Shown: positions 17,724-20,131 of the stretch, in pieces
How positions within the stretch are numbered: position 1 is the first letter of the stretch
Layout: every line of letters starts with the position of its first letter
From: a virus
Length of the DNA: 20,131 bases
IMG/VR virus record: IMGVR_UViG_3300047551_001483
Coordinates: 1-20,131 of that record
Direction: 5' to 3' (one strand)
Notes under the pieces: generated by a model
The model's input: the letters and a program-made list of their open reading frames with translations, nothing else
The model's database searches: none
What the model was told of the DNA's origin: nothing
Made by a program: the position numbers and the translations under genes

Positions 17724-18194
17724 ATGAATGAACAAGCATTTATTAATGCATATATTAAGTTATTAAATGATTCTTTTAACGAAGCGATAAATAAAAACAT
17801 AGTTTTACAGGCACAGTTAGAAGTAGCAAAAAAAGATGTTGGAAGGGTTGCAGAACTTGAGGAAAAAGTAAAACAACTATCAACAGAATCATTTGATAAT
17901 AGTGGGCTTGCTGGTAGGTTACAAGAACTCGAGAGGCAACTAGCCGAATCTCGCAATCAAAGCAAGTCCGTTGTTGAAAATTTAAATTCTCAACTTGCAA
18001 ATAAAGCAATGCAGGCTGAGACGTTTAAGCGAGAAGTTTTGTCATGTCGTGAGACCATCAAAAATTTGACAAACGAGATTCAGGTTTTAAAGAGCAGAAA
18101 AAAGAAAAAACCTGTTAATGAAACTGTGACAGAGAATGTGGTTGAACATGCTGCTGAAGCAAAAATAGAGGATTCAAGTAGCGACACATTCTAA
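17724..18194 (+). CDS. Coiled-coil protein between fibre genes, function unknown
   Basis: 156 aa. Residues 1-24 form a helical start (MNEQAFINAYIKLLNDSFNE). About 25-123 is a long coiled coil broken near 57-63 (ESFDNSG). RKKKK at 125-129 is followed by an acidic, Ser/Glu-rich flexible tail ending SSSDTF. There is no beta-fibre sequence, unlike its neighbours. A good ribosome binding site, TAGGAG at 17712-17717, precedes the ATG; an ATG at 17719 is excluded because it stops after two codons. The stop overlaps the ATG of the 603-aa fibre. Position and shape would suit a fibre assembly chaperone or a rod-like linker, but nothing in the sequence proves either. Confidence 0.72.
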   Translation: MNEQAFINAYIKLLNDSFNEAINKNIVLQAQLEVAKKDVGRVAELEEKVKQLSTESFDNSGLAGRLQELERQLAESRNQSKSVVENLNSQLANKAMQAETFKREVLSCRETIKNLTNEIQVLKSRKKKKPVNETVTENVVEHAAEAKIEDSSSDTF

Positions 18195-20005
18195 TGTCAA
18201 CAACGATACGAATTAAAAAATCTGGAACAGCAAGCAATACTCCTGGAACACTGGAGTTTGGCGAACTTGCCATCAACTATGCTGATGGCAAACTGTTTTA
18301 TAAAGATGCCACTGGAAACATTCAACAGTTTTCCAGCGGTGGCAATATTAATGCATTCGAAACTGTTAATGCTAACGGTTCTTTGCTTATTGCTGATTCG
18401 AATACTGACATTTTAAATATCATCGCTGGTACAGGTATCGACATCAGTGGCAACACTGTTAGCGATACATTCACGATAACTTCACGTTTAGATAATACTG
18501 TAACCAGCACTAGCACAACTTCAGCTGCTACACCTGCTGCAGTAAATGCTGTTCACACGATAGCCACTGGTGCATATACACTAGCAAATTCTAATTATTT
18601 GCCAGCAGTTACACGATTAAATGTTACTGCACCTGGAATATATTATTCTATAGATCAGTATTCAGGAAATAATCCTACTCTTTATATTCGTGCTGGCGAA
18701 ACATTAGCATTTAATTTAAGTGTATCTGGTCATCCATTTATGATTCGCGTCTCAAGTGGCGGCGCAAATTATAATACTGGATTAACACACGTTGCTGCTA
18801 ATGGTGCAATAAGCACTGATGGAAGTGCGCAAGGGCAAGTCAGCGGAACTCTATATTGGAAAGTTCCATTTGAATTACAAGGCAATACTTATGTCTATCA
18901 ATGTTCCGTTCATAGCGGAATGGTTGGTAATGTTGTTATTGAGCAGCCAACAGCAAATGTATTATCTGTTGCCACATCAGCATACGGTCAAGCAAACGCA
19001 GCATATACTCAAGCGAACGCTGCTTATGTTCAGGCTAATGCAGCATACACTAAAGCCAATGCACCAATTACTATTAGAGAAATATATTCTAGTAATGGTA
19101 ATGTTATTAATTCATTCGCAAATATTAATACAATTCAGTTTGATACTGAATCTGGATTAGCAGTTGTAGATGAAAGTAATAATGCTGTCACAATTCAATT
19201 AAACAGCACATTTAAGTATTGGAATATTAATGGTAATCCAGGTCTTGTTGCAACAGGATTAGACACAGTTAATTTTATCGGTAGTGGAATTACCATCACC
19301 GCAAATAATAATGCTTCGCCAAAAACAATCACCTTTACATCTACTGGTGGTGGGGGTGGTGGAAGCAACACTGAAATTATTGTTGATTCGAATACTGTAG
19401 TTGCACAAACAAATACCTTTACATTATCTCAAAACGTAAACGCAATTAGTCAATTAGTTGTAGCCAAAAACGGTTTACAACTTACACCTAATCTTCATTT
19501 TATAGTCTCAGGAAATACAGTAACATTAAACGCTGTTGCTGAGATTAATGATGTCATGACGTTTACAAATTTTAGAAGCGTGACAGGAACAAGTAGTGGA
19601 GCAGGATTAACGCAGTATTCATATAACACCACAACATCATCAATTGAAACTGTTGATGAGTGGTCAAAATCTACTTACAGAAGCGCAAAGTATCAGATGC
19701 AAGTTGAAAGTGGTGCTGGCTATTATAGCACTGATATTATGCTAATTCATGATGGTGTTTCTACGAATTTAGTTCAATATGGAACCGTATCATTTGCTTC
19801 TAATGTTGGCGTATTTTCTTCTGACATTAGTGGAAGCAACGTTAGACTTCGTTTTACTGCCACAGATGCTACATCCAATTTAACCTACTTTAGAACAATA
19901 CTTGCTAACAGAGCATCTGAATCATTACCATCTGATCTAATGAATGGAAACGATTCTTATGATCTAATGTTAACACTTCCATTCAACCCAACAGACTTAA
20001 ATTAG
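18194..20005 (+). CDS. Tail fibre protein with embedded cupredoxin-like domain
   Basis: 603 aa, a mosaic of fibre modules. Residues 7-48 hold the shared N-terminal module (IRIKKSGTASNTPGTLEFGE, NYADGKLFYKD). A beta segment covers 55-100. At about 145-252 lies a cupredoxin-like domain with His180, Cys237, His240 and Met243 in the positions of a type-1 copper site. Four AYxQANA heptads (263-290) form a likely trimeric coiled coil. A beta domain at 292-383 leads to a Gly6 linker at 385-390. The next module, at 393-460, includes LVVAKNGLQLTPNLHFIVSG. A C-terminal domain at about 475-575 (DEWSKSTYRSAKYQMQVESG, DIMLIHDG) is common in marine phage fibres. The ATG overlaps the preceding stop by one base, so translation is probably coupled. 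Fibre role: strong inference. Copper binding: untested. Confidence 0.82.
   Translation: MSTTIRIKKSGTASNTPGTLEFGELAINYADGKLFYKDATGNIQQFSSGGNINAFETVNANGSLLIADSNTDILNIIAGTGIDISGNTVSDTFTITSRLDNTVTSTSTTSAATPAAVNAVHTIATGAYTLANSNYLPAVTRLNVTAPGIYYSIDQYSGNNPTLYIRAGETLAFNLSVSGHPFMIRVSSGGANYNTGLTHVAANGAISTDGSAQGQVSGTLYWKVPFELQGNTYVYQCSVHSGMVGNVVIEQPTANVLSVATSAYGQANAAYTQANAAYVQANAAYTKANAPITIREIYSSNGNVINSFANINTIQFDTESGLAVVDESNNAVTIQLNSTFKYWNINGNPGLVATGLDTVNFIGSGITITANNNASPKTITFTSTGGGGGGSNTEIIVDSNTVVAQTNTFTLSQNVNAISQLVVAKNGLQLTPNLHFIVSGNTVTLNAVAEINDVMTFTNFRSVTGTSSGAGLTQYSYNTTTSSIETVDEWSKSTYRSAKYQMQVESGAGYYSTDIMLIHDGVSTNLVQYGTVSFASNVGVFSSDISGSNVRLRFTATDATSNLTYFRTILANRASESLPSDLMNGNDSYDLMLTLPFNPTDLN
18626..18949 (+). 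other. Cupredoxin-like domain (codons 145-252 of the 603-aa fibre)
   Basis: The stretch runs GIYYSIDQYSG, PTLYIRAGETLAFNL, SGHPFMIRVSSGG, YWKVPFELQGNTYVYQCSVH and SGMVGNVVIE. This is the strand order of a plastocyanin/azurin-type fold. His180 sits after a Gly on the first ligand strand. The C-x2-H-x2-M spacing of Cys237, His240 and Met243 equals that of amicyanin (CTPHPFM) and is two residues shorter than in plastocyanin (CSPHQGAGM). All four ligand positions are filled. Similar segments occur, as I remember, in marine phage structural proteins; I know of no functional study. Confidence 0.7.
18980..19063 (+). repeat. Four 21-base heptad-coding repeats (AYxQANA)
   Basis: Codons 263-290 of the 603-aa fibre encode AYGQANA, AYTQANA, AYVQANA and AYTKANA. 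The DNA copies differ mainly at third positions, so the amino-acid pattern is being kept, not the bases. Regular Ala/Tyr and Ala/Asn heptads of this kind form trimeric coiled coils in fibre shafts. Confidence 0.8.
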
Positions 20006-20012
20006 ATAAATA
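20005..20012 (+). promoter_or_regulatory. Probable T4-type late promoter (GATAAATA)
   Basis: GATAAATA fits the late consensus NATAAATA. It overlaps the TAG stop of the 603-aa fibre by one base and ends 23 bases before the ATG at 20036. The layout is nearly the same as at 15784-15791: motif across the stop codon, short AT-rich leader, weak purine-rich ribosome site (TAAGAGAGAA), then a fibre-cluster gene. Confidence 0.6.
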
Positions 20013-20035
20013 GTTGTATTTAAGAGAGAACTCCG

Positions 20036-20131
20036 ATGCCAACAACATTACAATTTAGACGCTATGGTACTGCTGCCACTGCATCTGTTACAGGTGCGAA
20101 TGGTGAAATTACCATTGACACAGATAAGGAA
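20036..20131 (+). CDS. Start of another tail fibre gene (partial)
   Basis: Thirty-two codons are open to the window end. The product begins MPTTLQFRRYGTAATASVTG, then ANGEITIDTDKE. It matches the N-terminal module of the 447-aa and 603-aa fibres: a short beta strand, Arg/Lys-rich turn, T/A-rich stretch, G-E-[LI] and a D-x-[DG]-K segment. It is therefore probably a third fibre of the same attachment family. It follows the late promoter at 20005-20012, with AAGAGAGAA as the probable ribosome binding region. The rest of the gene lies outside the window. Confidence 0.75.
   Translation, partial: MPTTLQFRRYGTAATASVTGANGEITIDTDKE

Noticed and set aside
17786-17793. GATAAATA inside the 156-aa coiled-coil gene
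   Set aside because: It lies in coding sequence with no gene start at a suitable distance downstream.

Overview
This window looks like part of the late structural region of a T4-like contractile-tailed phage, most like the marine groups (cyanophages, pelagiphages and relatives). The DNA is AT-rich. Every recognisable gene lies on the + strand, and genes overlap by 1 to 8 bases or sit at most about 31 bases apart. Proteins are rich in Asn, Ser, Thr and Gly and built from small beta modules. I see no integrase, tRNA, transposon, CRISPR array, lysis gene or metabolic gene. The host cannot be read from the window.

Layout, left to right. (1) Baseplate wedge, 1-5260: the 3' end of a probable gene 6, then counterparts of T4 gene 7 (1149 aa) and gene 8 (541 aa), in the same order as T4. 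The gp7 counterpart keeps only the C-terminal part of T4 gp7, opened by a very large insertion. The gp8 counterpart is enlarged by inserted beta modules. (2) Peripheral baseplate or fibre-attachment proteins, 5276-12628: a 1489-aa DUF4815-type protein and a 955-aa structural protein, in the place where T4 has genes 9-11. (3) A 71-aa coiled-coil protein overlapping a 981-aa tail fibre/adhesin with a long glycine-rich receptor-binding-like domain, 12632-15785. (4) A second fibre cluster, 15817-20131: a 110-aa beta protein, a 72-aa mini-fibre-like protein, a 447-aa fibre, a 156-aa coiled-coil protein, a 603-aa fibre containing a cupredoxin-like domain, and the start of another fibre gene.

The only two gaps of about 30 bases (15786-15816 and 20006-20035) each carry a match to the T4-type late promoter (NATAAATA) 23-25 bases before the next ATG. 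The fibre genes therefore probably have their own late promoters, while the baseplate genes are read through and translationally coupled.

Most striking points: a cupredoxin-like domain with all four type-1 copper ligand positions (His180, Cys237, His240, Met243) inside a tail fibre; a remodelled gp7; and three kinds of small beta module spread among four neighbouring baseplate proteins. Family assignments come from remembered T4 and marine-phage sequences; no search was run.
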